64,000 bases of DNA from Orientallactaga sibirica (Eukaryota; Chordata; Mammalia; Rodentia; Dipodidae), in NCBI GenBank assembly GCA_036365145.1, contig JAEOAD010001700.1:1-64000 (forward strand). The letters run 5' to 3'. Below the pieces are notes generated by a model. It was not told where the DNA came from. It searched no databases and was given only the letters and a program-made list of their open reading frames with translations. Position numbers and translations under genes: made by a program. Of the stretch, positions 49,263 through 60,554 are shown one piece after another. Within the stretch, counting starts at the first letter, position 1. Each line of letters starts with the position of its first letter.

Positions 49263-50239
49263 GAAAAGCTTTAAAAAGGAGAAAGAGAGAGAGAGAGAGA
49301 GCGCTCAGATACTTACCAGACCGGTCTGAGAAGAATTTTTCGAGTCTCAGTCTTGGGTTTGCTTGGGTTTCTCAGTCAGGGAATCAAAGGAAGTGTCAAG
49401 TCCCCCACACGAGTGTTTGGGGACCCCCAGGGTTGTGTGACATTTACCAGAATCATAACAAAGGCAGTTATGTTATCAGGAGCACATAGTTGGATAGGAA
49501 ACAATTATCACAGGCAATGGAGGGAGATGTTAGGCATTTTTTGTATATTAGTTATATTAACCATGTGAGAGAATTAAATATTAATGAGTCAATTTTAACC
49601 TTAAGATATAGTTAAAATGTTGACAAATAGGAACTTAATTAACTTTATTGGGTACTCTAAATTTAGTCTTTTTTAAGCCATCATCATGACCAGATTAATA
49701 TCAACAAGCTAAAGTTTTAAGTTTACAGATTGAATACCATAGTAACTTGCTATCAGCTAGAGCCATGCTTTTATTAGTTTGATGTAAGCCCTAGGTTAAT
49801 AATCACTTTATTGTATCTAAAAAGATCTGCAATCTGGTTAAGTGTTTTATCTTTAACTTTTTGTTTAAGTTTACTTAATATCTACAGGTACATATTTTTA
49901 TTTTACAAATTATGTAACCACTTTGTAATAATCTTTTTCATTAGTTACCAACATTTAAACTTTTTTTTTTCCAGTTTTTTTCCAGTTTATTTTTAATCAG
50001 TTTATATTATTATTACCAATGAAAACTTTTATTGTTTTTACAATTAGGCTATTTGAACATTATAAAAAAAAAAAGGCCTTATTTGAAATATCTTTAAAGT
50101 AGTAGATCAGACTTGACTTATAAGAAGTTTTGACACACATTTAAATTATGAAAGTAGATTTGAACATTATAATAAAAAAAAATTTTTTTTTGACAAATTT
50201 AGTATTAATATCACATATTTAAATTTAAATATAATTTTG

Positions 50240-52160
50240 AAACTGGCATTTACCCATATTTTTTTTGTTGTTGTTAGTAGTCCCAGAAAAAGCATAGAGA
50301 GACAGAAAAATAAGCTTAAAACAGTTGTAAATACTTATAAGAAGTCCATATCTATTTATAATAATTTGGCATTTATCCATATTTTGAAATTTTGTTAGTA
50401 GTCCCAGAAAGTATAGAGAGACAAAGTGAACTTAAAACAGTTGTTAAATACTTATAAAAAAGTCTATATCTATTTATAATAATTTGGCATTTACCCATAT
50501 TTTGAAATTTTGTTAGTAGTACCAGAAAAGCATAGAGAAGCAAAAGTGAGCTTAAAACAGTTGTAATACTTATAAGAAGTCTATATCTACTTATAATAAT
50601 TTGGCATTTACCCATATTTTGAAATTTTGTTAGTACCAGAAAAGCATAGAGAGGCAAAAGTGAGCTTAAAACAGTTGTAATACTTATAAGAAGTCTATAT
50701 CTACTTATAATAATTTGGCATTTACCCATATTTTGAAATTTTGTTAGTAGTACCAGAAAAGTATAGAGAGACAAAAGTGAGCTTAAAACAGTTGTAATAC
50801 TTATAAGAAGTCTATATCTACTTATAATAATTTGGCATTTATCCATATTTTGAAATTTTGTTAGTAGTACCAGAAAAGTATAGAGAGACAAAAGTGAGCT
50901 TAAAACAGTTGTAATACTTATAAGAAGTCTATATCTACTTATAATAATTTGGCATTTATCCATATTTTGAAATTTTGTTAATAGTACCAGAAAAGTATAG
51001 AGAGACAAAAGTGAGCTTAAAACAGTTGTAATACTTATAAGAAGTCTATATCTACTTATAATAATTTGGCATTTACCCATATTTTGAAATTTTGTTAGTA
51101 GTACCAGAAAAGCAAAATAGCTTAAAAGAGGCAAAAGTGAATTTGGCATTTAAAACAGTTGTAATACTTATAAGAAGTCTATATCTACTTATAATAATTT
51201 GGCATTTATCCATATTTTGAAATTTTGTTAGTAGTACCAGAAAAGTATAGAGAGACAAAAGTGAGCTTAAAACAGTTGTAATACTTATAAGAAGTCTATA
51301 TCTATTTTATAATAATTTGGCATTTATCCATATTTTGAAATTTTGTTAGTAGTACCAGAAAAGTATAGAGAGACAAAAGTGAGCTTAAAACAGTTGTAAT
51401 ACTTATAAGAAGTCTATATCTAGTATAGAGAGACAAAAGTGAGCTTAAAATAGTTTAGTCTATATCTACTTATCCATAATTTGGCATTTATCCATATTTT
51501 GAAATTTTGTTAGTAGTACCAGAAAAGCATTTACCCATATTATAGAGAGACAAAAGTGAGCTTAAAACAGTTGTAATACTTATAAGAAGTCTATATCTAC
51601 ATTTTATAATAATTTGCTTAAAACATTTATCCATATTTTGAAATTTTTTAATTTTGTTAGTACCAGAAAAGTATAGAGAGACAAAAGTGAGCTTAAAACA
51701 GTTGTAATACTTATAAGAAGTCTATATCTACTTATAATAATTTGGCATTTATCCATATTTTGAAATTTTGTTAGTAGTACCAGAAAAGCATAGAGAGGCA
51801 AAAGTGAGCTTAAAACAGTTGTAATACTTATAAGAAGTCTATATCTACTTATAATAATTTGGCATTTATCCATATTTTGAAATTTTGTTAGTAGTACCAG
51901 AAAAGTATAGAGAGACAAAAGTGAGCTTAAAACAGTTGTAATACTTAAAGAAGTCTATATCTACTTATAATAATTTCATTTATCCATATTTTGAAATTTT
52001 GTTAGAGTACCAGAAAAGTATAGAGAGACAAATTTTTTAATACTTATAAAAGTTCTTTTTTTATAGAGAGACAAAGTGAGCTTAAAACAGTTGTAATACT
52101 TTTTTTACTTATATTTTGAAAGTGAGCTTAAAACAGTTGTAATACTTATAAGAAAACTCC
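50240..52160 (-). repeat. 117-bp tandem repeat array in the ETn-like element
   Basis: About 15 units marked by gcttaaaacagttgtaatac. Starts at 50550, 50664, 50781, 50898 and 51015 give spacings of 114, 117, 117 and 117. Central units are nearly identical; units at both edges (50240-50540 and 51950-52160) and around 51100-51660 are shortened or scrambled. As 117 is 39 codons, a - strand frame of 258 codons (50373-51149) runs through about seven units with a 39-residue period. Its product is hydrophobic and repetitive and need not be expressed. Confidence 0.92.
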
Positions 52161-52431
52161 ATATTTTGAAATTTTGCAAGCCAGTGAAGCTAAAACAGTT
52201 GAAGGAGTCCCCTGTTTTTTTTTTTTTTTTTTTTAATTTTAAAGCCAGAAAATTATCTCCTTGTTTATCCTTTTTTGTTTTTTTTGGAGGCAGCCTGAGC
52301 CCAGGTGGGGTAGGCACGCCCCTGGAGTCTGGGCTTTGTTGGAATGGAGAAAGGGGGAAGGGGCTTATCTGATAGTGAGACTGAAGGATGTTATTAATCA
52401 GGTTTCAATAAGAGAAGGCGATAAAAATCTT

Positions 52432-52623
52432 TTAAACAATCACCCATGTGACTCCATCGTTACTCATTGATAGTGTCTTTTTTTGGGGGAACCATGGACA
52501 TTTATTTTCCAAGAGAAGAAAAAACTTAACCAAATCTTTCTTTTTAACTTCAGCCCCTCGCAACTTGAGGGATTCTTTAAGCCCTTGGATAAACAACTCA
52601 TGTTTACTTAACGTCTGGCCCAT
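52432..52623 (-). pseudogene. Betaretroviral gag matrix remnant
   Basis: Start codon at 52623-52621 followed by MGQTLSKHE, a myristoylation-type N terminus, and later CPWFPQ, a signature of betaretroviral matrix proteins. The frame ends after 63 codons, in the matrix domain, with no capsid, protease or pol downstream. It lies about 0.76 kb from the PBS, a normal leader distance. Matrix normally targets Gag to membranes; this fragment cannot build particles and may instead be kept as packaging or leader sequence. Confidence 0.82.
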
Positions 52624-53380
52624 GTTGAAAAGAGAAATCTGCAGGAGCCTGAGCCCTGCCCCCAGGTGTGAGCTTTTGTCTTTGTTGCTGCCTGTGGCTT
52701 TTGTAAATTGTAAAGAGGAATAGATAGAAGGTTTATTGCCAACACCCGATCGGGCAGTCGGGATTTGAACAATGAGCTCGGGGCCTTCAGTCAATGCCAG
52801 AGAGTAGCCCTGGCCGAGAGACTTCAGTTGCCCTGTTGCCTTGATTCAATTCCACGCGAAGGCTTTAAACCGAAAACAATGAAATAAGAAGACAGCATCT
52901 GAGAGGGGAGATCTGTCTTTTTCTTTGAGATGGAAAAAGTCTGTTTTTCTTTACATTACACCTCTCCTAATTCCTCAGTGGGGAGGCTAGCCCCCGCGGG
53001 CTTGTTAAGTTACGTTTCTCTGATGGAGAAACGGACAGTTTATTTTTTCTTTACATTATCTCTCGCCTGACCCATCAGTGGGGCAAATATATTACCTTCT
53101 CACTGGGGGGGCAGCCCCTCCTGGGCTTGTTAATCCTAAGGGGAGGATGTCCCCAAAGGATCACCCGATTTTCTTTGTGCCTTGAGGTTCATAAACTATG
53201 AACATATATGGCTTGTCCCGAGACATTCGTCGCTATTCTTACCTTACCCAGGTCTGTATTACAGGCGGGCTTTCCTGCAGTGACCCACTGTGGATCTTCA
53301 CTCACCAACGAGGTGGCGATCCAATGCTGAAGAGACGGCCGTCCTTCCTTGCGACGTCCAAGTCAGTCCTCGTACCTCAA

Positions 53381-53399
53381 GCCCCACGTCTGGGCGCCA
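53381..53399 (-). other. Primer-binding site of the ETn-like element
   Basis: On the - strand TGGCGCCCAGACGTGGGGC, two bases after an LTR ending ...GGGGCA. Close to the tRNA-Lys1,2 complement with one extra base. Supports class II ERV identity and - orientation. Confidence 0.85.
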
Positions 53400-53401
53400 C
53401 T

Positions 53402-53882
53402 TGCCCCGGCTGGCGGGGTTCAACAGGGGCTCAAGGGGAGGCTGCACCTGGATGAGAGAGACAAGCAGACACAAAGAAGAAAGCCTTGCTTCCACACCAG
53501 TCAAGGCTTTATTATTATTATTCATACAGGGGTATATATAGGGGAGGCAGGAAGAGGGCAAATGGGATTTTATGGCTATAGGGGAGGCAGGAAGAAGGCA
53601 AATGGGATTTATGACTGCCTAATGGATTTTATGGCTACCAGAGGGTCAGGGGTCTCTTGAGTGATAGGCCTCAAGAATGTCTGTTGAGATTACAGGCAGG
53701 GCGGATTTACATCAGTCCTGTTTAAGATACACATCTTTAGGTTACATTCTTGTTCTTATCAAAGCAGGCTTTTTGGGAAGGCTTGGTAAATTTCACAGGA
53801 ACTCAGGAAGCTGAAATCTTAACACAAAGAGTGGAGGCTTCTTCCTCCAAATGGTTGCAGTTTGGCTCAGTGGTCTCCAACA
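53402..53882 (-). repeat. 5' LTR of the ETn-like element
   Basis: 481 bp if its 3' end is taken as ...CCGGGGCA next to the PBS. The 464 bp from 53419 match the 3' LTR without a visible difference. Carries the TATA-like run and AATAAA on the - strand. Confidence 0.9.
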
Positions 53883-53903
53883 CACACACACACACACACA
53901 CAC
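53881..53903. repeat. (CA)n microsatellite
   Basis: About 11 CA units directly against the outer end of the 5' LTR, obscuring the insertion site. Confidence 0.95.
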
Positions 53904-54249
53904 TTCAACTTTGGTTATAGTTGGCTCAGCGGAAATCATTTAGAAAATAGTAACACTTCTCAAATCCTTCACTTTATTTTTTCAATATGAAATTTATTGT
54001 TGTGGACGTTGTTAATCTGTGTCCTATATTGATTGAAGAAGCAGCATTTCTCATCCCTGAGTAGCACTGCTAAGCCAGAGGCTCTGTGTTCATTTCCCTC
54101 ACATTACCAATGTGTCAGTAGGAATATATTTTCATATAAAACTTTGTAACATGGATTCCAGAGTTTCTTCAGAGTAGCTATGAGGTCTTAAGCTATCTTT
54201 ATTCTTTAAATATTATATATACATATATGTATACATATACATATATATT

Positions 54250-54278
54250 TCAAATTTAATTTATTTGCAAGCAGAAAG

Positions 54279-54323
<45 letters not shown>

Positions 54324-54475
54324 ATGGGCATGCCAGGGCCTCTTGCCACTGCAAACAAACTCCAGATGCATGTGCAACTTCTGTGCATCTGACTTAGGTG
54401 GGTACTGGGGAGTTGAACACACATCATCAGGCTTTGCAGGCAAGCATCTTAACTGCTGAACTATCTCTCCAGCTC
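54250..54475 (-). repeat. DIP-like SINE with long (GA)n
   Basis: (GA)~18 at 54285-54319, gccagggcctcttgccactg, aactatctctccagctc. Confidence 0.9.
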
Positions 54476-54479
54476 TAAA

Positions 54480-55700
54480 GATATATGATAAGGACCTATA
54501 ACAATTTTCCTATATTTGGGGACAAGGTCCCATTCACAGCCAATAGTGTGCCATAGAGTCTTGGCAGGGCTTGTCACTCATTCTTTTTTAGTCATTAGAC
54601 ATATGACCACATCTAACTACAAAACAAAGTACTCTCCTATGGCTCCAGATGCCCAGTGCTGTCCATATTTAAAAAACTACTTGTTGCTCATTTCATTGAT
54701 GAAGTTCTTTCCAGAGTTTGAGCTGACCTAAGATGAAGTTAAGATACCACCCCACTGTACAGTGCCACAGAAAAAGGTCAAGATATAATTTCTCAGGATC
54801 ACATTGTCAAGACTACTTTCAGAACTTCTCATACAATGTTAATGATCTAAATGCTGTTTTCAAATAATATAGCAATCCATACAAAATTATTTTAGCTATT
54901 CTGGCTCACTCAATTCACTTGTACCAATAACAACTATACTTAATGCTTACATTACTACTTTTATGTTTCCTACTAGACTAAAATGAACATGTAAGATAAA
55001 AGGTTTTATAAGATATGGACATATTTAGCATGTAACAACACATCTTGATACAATCCTTTCCCTTCTCCCTGCCCCTTTTCTGAAGAGGCCTTCCTTGTTA
55101 GAGATTCAGGTCAACCCATGGGGATTGTGAGTTATGCATTGTAGGGGCAGCAGTCAGTTATTTGTCACTTAATACTTAAGATGCATGCCAGGGACACCTG
55201 GTAGACAAAACAATGATTACCACCAAGATAACTGTAGTCATATCAAGTTGTATCCCTATAGAACATAACATGTATGGAGCTTCAAGTGTTTTCCACAGTG
55301 GACTGAAGTTTAATTTGCTGGACTGCTATGGGTGCATTGGTTTTGATTCATACATTAAGATGTATTACATCATGGAAGAAAGGGTAGCTGAAGGATGGGG
55401 GGTGAGAGCAGTGTGGAAGGCTGACTTCTAAGGCATGGTATGGCTGTTGCACCCCTAAACTCACAAAGCTGTGATTATCTGCCCATTTTCTTCACAAGAT
55501 TGGGCTCATCAATATCATGTCATGGAGGAGGGAGGAAGATGGGCTCCTTCCTTTCCAGAGTTATTTACATTCAGTCAACAGTTGATGGGAGAGGGAGAGG
55601 CAATTTTTTTCAGTGGTGTAGCCACTGGTAAGGTACAGTGCAGCTATAAACAAACCCTTTCCTATGCTCCTATAAGCAACCCTAATAAAATTTTTGATCA
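54480..55700. other. Unassigned AT-rich sequence
   Basis: No gene recognised. 55320-55690 has LTR-like text (tataaacaaaccctttccta, ctaataaaattttt) that could be an old LTR in + orientation. Confidence 0.4.
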
Positions 55701-55702
55701 TT

Positions 55703-55780
55703 AAAAAGAGAGAGAGAGAATAAGAAGGAAGGAAGGAAGAGAGAGGAAAGAAAGAAAAGAAATAGAAGAAAAAGCCAAAG
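55703..55780. repeat. Purine-rich simple repeat
   Basis: (GA)n, (GGAA)n and mixed A/G tract. Confidence 0.9.
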
Positions 55781-55795
55781 GAAGAGTAGGACTCC

Positions 55796-56155
55796 TATAA
55801 CAGACAGCTACAGGTTCGCTGAGATGAACTTTCAGACCAGGCAAAGTTATGGAGGAAGAGATATTTTAAAGCTTACAGATCTAGGGGAAGTTCCATAATG
55901 GCAGAAGAAGCTGGCCTGTCTTTTACAGGACCAGGCAAGAGAGAGAAAAGCCACAAGCTAAAGTCACACAGGACAGCATATCTCAGGAACTCCAGCTAGG
56001 CACACTTTGCATATCTTTAGATTGAAATCCTAAACCCATCACCACACCTTAAGATCTGCCCAGTAAACATTGCCTCCAGCCAGGTGGATGCAGATGCAAA
56101 CAACAAACTAATAAAACACTGAATATATTGGGAGCCATCTATTCAAACTACCACA
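55796..56155 (-). repeat. Second MaLR element, 3' LTR
   Basis: Reverse of the LTR at 43805-44163, with ends matching tgtagtagtttgaatagatg and ctgtctgtta. Confidence 0.87.
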
Positions 56156-57335
56156 TTCTGCCCCCGGCCCCCAATAGATTTATAACTATCACACACTGTA
56201 AATTGTACTCAGTCCAGTTTCAAAGGTCTCCATGGTCTTGAACAACTTAAGATAGTGAGTCCTGTAAAATCAAACAAGTTAAATACTTTGAACATGTAAA
56301 GGCACAGAGTAAACATTTTTAACTGGTATAAAGCATAGCAAGGAGAGACTAGAAGAAAGCAAACAGCCACCATCAGCAATCATCAAACTTTTGCAGTTCA
56401 AATTCAATATAACCAGAGACTGACAGTCTCCAGGTTTTCCAATTCTGCCCCTCCAGCTGGGCAGGGTAGCCAGGGAAAACTTCCATCTCAGGCCAACAGT
56501 GCACTCCATGGTAGTCCTTGCACAGTCCTGGTATATCCAAAACATCTTCAGGTCTCCATGCAAACCACGGTCCATCTTCCAAAGGCTCTTCTCGCCTATC
56601 AGGGCATCACACCCTTCCTCATTCTGCATTTCAGCAACAGCTCCTAGAACCGTGTGTAATTCATGATCACTCCATGCATTTTTCATGCTTCCAAAACTAA
56701 TACCAGATGTGCAGGACACAGCTATATTCTTAATCCAGGGACAAAATAAATCATAGCCTTGAAAAGCAGGTTCCTTCTCCAGTCAACTCTTTCCAAAACA
56801 GTTTGCATTTCTAACAGTCTTTCCTCAGGCATCCTCTCCATTGTTTTAATGTAAAGCAGTTGGGTCACCTTCCTTAAGATTGCTAATGTGTTTGATAATA
56901 GCAGCTCCAGTAACCTAAAACCAATCTCAGTGCCTCTAATTTTAACTTGCTTGAGTTTTTCCAACTTAAAATCTTAAATCTCTCAGTCCAATATCTTTAG
57001 CCAAGCACATCAGTCCATTACAAATTTAACCTTTGATCAAACTCTCTGGGCCTGGGCAGCAGAATGCAGCCATCCCTTATGCCAGTACCCAGTTCCAACA
57101 AATTTCTCTGCAGTGTTTCCTTCCCCTTAGAAAGCTCATAAGCCAAGCCTCGAAGATCAATAATGTCTGCATTTAGCATTCTCAAACTCTCAACAGAATA
57201 GTCCATAATACTTGGCTTACCACTCCAGAAGGCATCTTCAGTTGCAAGCACCAAGTCCATGCCTGTTCCTCCAAAACAAAGATTCCTAAAGACAAAAATC
57301 CATATAGTAAGGTTCATCTCAGTCCACTTCTGATG
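56156..57335 (-). mobile_element. Second MaLR element, internal region (5'-truncated)
   Basis: Collinear in reverse with 41890-43029 and 43775-43804 but without the solo LTR, which makes it a clean reference for that insertion. Frames of 146, 80 and 99 codons remain (56279-56719, 56722-56964, 57018-57317), separated by frame changes. No 5' LTR is visible past 57335. Confidence 0.83.
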
Positions 57336-57831
57336 TGAAGGATAGTGGGGTAAATATAATTGAAAAAATATTATGTAATATATATGAAAACATCATAATG
57401 GAACTCATTATTGTATATAATCATTATATGATTAAAAATATTATCTGATTCTAGTACTTCAATTTAAAACAGACTTTTGAGTAAAAGTCAACATGAATGA
57501 CATTTAACTAGACTGTTTGTACATTGTAATTTAAAACTTTGTGTTAGACAAGAGAAAATACTATGTGGAAATTAAGCAGTAAAATTTTGTAGTACAAGGA
57601 GGAATTGTATATTTCCAGTTGAGCTCTGTTATATACCTGACCATATTTCCCACTTCATTTTGTAAGCTTGCTTGATCTTGTACCATCAGAGCTGTGGGTA
57701 CAAAATAGATGTATACTCAGCCAGTCATGCAAACTATCAGGCTCATAACTTCTACATTGTATTGACCTGGGTTTCCTTGTGTTTAATCTCTCCAGCAGCT
57801 TTGTACTATAGAGAATGGGGATATATTTGAC

Positions 57832-60547
57832 TTTTCTTTATTGACAACATCTATACTTACATACAAAAAATGCATGATATTTCCTCCCCTCCCCCATTCC
57901 CCTTTAGAACTCCAGTCCCCTCCCTCTCTACATTAGTCTCTCTTTTAATTTGATGTCATCATCTGTTTCTTCTATTATGAGGGTCTTGCAAAGGTATTGC
58001 TAGGCACAGCAAGGTCATGGATATCAAGGCCAATTTCTGTCTGGACAGTTGCATTGTAAGGAGTCGTACCCTTCCTTTGGCTCTTACATTCTATCTGCCC
58101 CCTCTTCCGCAATGGCCCTGAGCCTTGGAGAGTGTGACAGAGATGTTTCAGTGCTGGGCACTCATCCATCCCTTCTTCTCAGCACTATGTTGCCTTTTGG
58201 GTCATCCCAGTGGTCATTGCCATCTGAAAAGAGAAGCTTCTCTAACCAGAAGTGAGAGTAGCATTAATATGTGAATATGAACATTAAGTGTAGTGCTTTC
58301 AGGTCAGCTTGGTGGGAATAATATATACATTTAGCCAGAGAAGAGCAGGCTTTATACCTCTAAGGCTCATGACCTTCCTTGCCATAGACTTTTGGTCAGG
58401 GTTTTCAGTACCAGGTATGTATTCCCTCCCATAGAGAGGGCCTTCAGTCCAATTATGGAGCAGTTGGTTACCCCAAGAACAGACATGCCACTATTGCACC
58501 CATTCAGTCATTGGGCCTGTATGGCCAAACTTGAATATTCAGTGTCCACTGTTTTCACTGCTGATGACTTCTGTGTCCCATATGACTGCATGCAGTGCAG
58601 CTTTTTCCAGATTTCTGTTGGCTGGTCTACAGGGAGAAGGTTTTCTGCTCAACACCAGCTTGCTCTCTCAGTGACCTTGCCTCTCAGGCAAGAGATGTCT
58701 TCAGCAATACGGTCTTACTATCTATTTCACAAGGGAAACCAATGGCTTTGCCAATACCCTTTAATGTTTTGGAGGCTTCCAGGACCTCCTTCGCCAGTTG
58801 TTACTCACTGGAAGGTATCCCATCCAGGCACTGAAAATTTTCTAGTAACAGTCTACAGTTTTTAGATGTGCCATTTTTCAAAAAAGTAGGTTTACATAAG
58901 TCTTATTCACAAAATCTTGAATTTTGATAGACCTTCCCCTGCCCTTCTTTTATGCATTCTCTTCCCATGGCCTTGCTTAGGCCATTCCCCTCCCTGTAAT
59001 CTGTTCTTCTACTTACATATGTGCAATACCATGCACTTAAGTCCTTCCTTCCACTCCCTCCCTTATAGCCTTTTACTGGCTTACTGGTTTCTGATACTAA
59101 TTTTTGGTTCCAGTTCACACATGTCTATACATTTGTAGCTAGGATCCACATATGAGAGAGAACATGTGACATTTGGCTTGCTGAGCCTGGGTTACCTCAC
59201 TTAGTATAATCCTTTCCAGATCCATCTATTTCCCTGCAAATTTCATAATTTCACTTTTCTTTACCGCTGAATAGAACTCCATTGTGTAAATATACCACAT
59301 CTTTATTATCCATTCATCTGTGGAGGGACATCTAGACTGGTTCCATTTCCTAGCTATTGTGAATAGAGCAGCAATAAACATGGTTGTGCAGGTCTCTAAG
59401 GTAGTGTCTCTAAGGTAGTGAAAAGAGTCCTTTGGATATATGCCTAGGAGTGCTATAGCTGGATCATAAATCTATTTTTAGCTGTCTTAAGAACCTCCAC
59501 ACTGATTTCCACAATGGCTGGACCAGATTACATTCCTACCAACAGTGTAGAAGTGGTCCTCTTTTTCTGTATCCATGCCAACACTTATTTTCATTTGTTT
59601 TCTTGATGGTCCATTCTGACATGAGTGAAATGGAATCTCAAAGTGGTTTTAATTTGCATTTCCCTGATGGATAAGGATGTGGAACACTTTTTTAGATGTT
59701 TATATGCCACCTGTATTTCTTCTTCTGAGAACTCTCTATTTAGTTCCATAGCGCTGCTTTTTTTTTTTTTTTTTTTTTTTCTTTTTCTTTTTTTTTTTGA
59801 GGTAGGGTCTCACTCTGGCCCAGGCTGACCTGGAATTAACTATGTAGTCTCAGGGTGGCCTTGAACTCATGGCGATCCTCCTACCTCTGCCTCCTGAGTG
59901 CTGGGATTAAAGGCGTGTGCTACCACACCTGGCTCCATAGCCCATATTTTAACTGGATTGTTTGATTTCTTATTATTATGTGTTTTGAGTTCTTTGTATA
60001 GTCTGGATATTAATCCTCTGTCAGATGTATAGCTGGCAAAGATAATCTCCCATTCTATAAGTTGTCTCTTTGCTCTATTCACAGTGTCCTTTGCTGTACA
60101 AAAGCTTTGTAATTTCATGAAGTCCCAGTGGTTGATTAGTGGTTTTATTCCCTGAGCAAGTGGGGTTATATTCAGAAAGTCCTTGCCTATGCCAATATGT
60201 TGAAGGGTTTCCCCTACCTTTTCCTCTAGCAGTTTCAGAGTTTCAGTTCTGATATTAAGGACACTGATCCATTTGGACTTGACTCTTGTGCATGAAGAGA
60301 GACAAGGATCTATTTTTATCCTTTTACATACAGATATCCAGTTTTCCCAGCACCAGTTGTTGAAGAGGCTATCTTTTCTCCAATGAATATTTTTGGCATT
60401 TTTGTCAAAAATCAGGTGGCTGTAGCTGCCTGGATTAATATTTGGGTCTTCTATTCTGTTCCATTGATCTACCTATCTGCCCTTGTGCCAGTACCATGCT
60501 GTTTTTGTTACTATGGCTTTGTAATATAACTTAAAATCGGGTATGTA
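57832..60547 (-). mobile_element. 5'-truncated L1 (3' UTR and ORF2 3' part)
   Basis: 57832-59100 is 3' UTR-like (includes aaaagagaagcttctctaac). 59140-60547 reads in reverse as the C-terminal part of ORF2 (for example aatcctctgtcagatgtata, tacaaaagctttgtaatttc, gtaccatgctgtttttgtta). Interrupted by a B1. Ends abruptly at 60547. Confidence 0.88.
59757..59937 (-). repeat. B1-type SINE inside the L1
   Basis: Long poly(T), gaggtagggtctcactctgg, ctgggattaaaggcgtgtgc. L1 text resumes with a repeated ttccatagc / tccatagccc word, a likely target duplication. Confidence 0.95.
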
Positions 60548-60554
60548 TGAGGCC

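Larger units (their letters stand above)
46463..53882 (-). mobile_element. Young non-autonomous class II (betaretrovirus-like) LTR element, ETn-like
   Basis: Two direct LTR copies (46463-46926 and 53419-53882) look identical over 464 bp, which implies recent insertion. On the - strand it has a 5' LTR, a PBS close to tRNA-Lys1,2, a leader, a gag matrix start broken after 63 codons, then about 5.5 kb without pol motifs, including a 117-bp tandem array, and a clean polypurine tract before the 3' LTR. In layout it resembles mouse ETn relative to its coding relative MusD. I infer mobilisation in trans by a related coding element. The family is not named. Confidence 0.88.

Noticed and set aside
50373..51149. 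A 258-codon frame as a host membrane-protein gene
   Set aside because: It is generated by the 117-bp tandem repeats, has no start context or splice sites, and lies inside a mobile element. Kept only as a repeat feature and finding.
50240..52160. CRISPR array
   Set aside because: Units are head-to-tail without unique spacers, in mammalian DNA, and belong to an LTR element.
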